Shown: piece by piece, positions 63,964 to 64,000 of the stretch | How positions within the stretch are numbered: position 1 is the first letter of the stretch | Layout: each line of letters opens with the position of its first letter | From: Thraustochytrium sp. TN22 | Lineage: Eukaryota > Sar > Bigyra > Thraustochytrida > Thraustochytriidae | Assembly: GCA_013306675.1 (NCBI GenBank) | Contig: JABLUY010000042.1 | Location: 62,001-126,000 of the forward strand | DNA: 64,000 nucleotides | Direction of reading: 5' to 3' | Notes under the pieces: generated by a model | Databases searched by the model: none | The model's input: only the letters and a program-made list of their open reading frames with translations | What the model was told of the DNA's origin: nothing | Program-made: the position numbers and the translations under genes

Positions 63964-64000
63964 GGAAGGGACGGGCGAGGCGCGGCGCGAGGGCGGGTCC

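Noticed and set aside
1-64000. Mobile elements, viral relics, CRISPR arrays, rRNA genes
   Set aside because: No transposase, reverse transcriptase, integrase, capsid-like frame, terminal repeat pair, spaced repeat array or rRNA sequence was recognised.

Overview
This looks like nuclear DNA of a GC-rich, gene-dense, intron-poor protist. By eye about two thirds of bases are G or C, and real genes stand out by G or C at most third codon positions. Genes are eukaryotic: a PH-domain MAP kinase, exosome RRP45, UTP11, a 60S stalk protein, UNC119, a HOPS/CORVET subunit, a class C 7TM receptor and an AAAP transporter. They sit with bacterial-type enzymes (FabF-like condensing enzyme, DusA-like tRNA dihydrouridine synthase). 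The one intron I can place has GTGAGT/CAG borders and a CTGAC branch-point candidate. A labyrinthulomycete/thraustochytrid or other stramenopile would fit, but that is inference; nothing here proves the taxon.

Layout. 1-16.2 kb is a tandemly amplified cluster: six alpha/beta-hydrolase esterases of about 392-400 residues (A, B, D, E and, inverted, F, i.e. five) flanking two adjacent insulin-degrading-enzyme-like M16 peptidases. Counted exactly there are five esterases and two peptidases; all are on the minus strand except F. 16.8-20 kb holds a FabF/OXSM-type synthase and UNC119. 20-30 kb holds an LRR-ADAT1 fusion, a small two-exon gene, a 1735-residue protein of unknown function and an NHL-repeat protein. 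31-42.5 kb holds the PH-MAPK, acidic ribosomal protein P1 with an unusual tail, an unknown protein, an amino-acid transporter, UTP11 and a myristoylated EF-hand protein. 43.8-48.5 kb holds the 7TM receptor, a tight divergent RRP45/DusA pair and an F-box-like protein. 48.7-64 kb holds a Vps39/TRAP1-type protein, a multipass membrane protein, a PHAX-domain protein, a DUF218 protein, an adenylate kinase fused to two hotdog-like domains, a WW/ankyrin protein and an acidic nuclear-looking protein that reaches the window edge.

How they work together. RNA and translation functions are common (ADAT1, P1, UTP11, RRP45, DusA, PHAX), mostly housekeeping rather than one pathway. The lineage-specific parts are the esterase/M16 array and three unusual domain fusions (LRR-ADAT1, PH-MAPK, adenylate kinase-double hotdog). 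A nine-base motif, TGAC(A/T)GTGA, occurs 13 times, always outside the called coding sequences apart from two overlaps with a stop codon, and often just 3' of genes in the sense direction; it is a candidate 3'-end element. I saw no transposon, viral relic, CRISPR array, rRNA or convincing tRNA.
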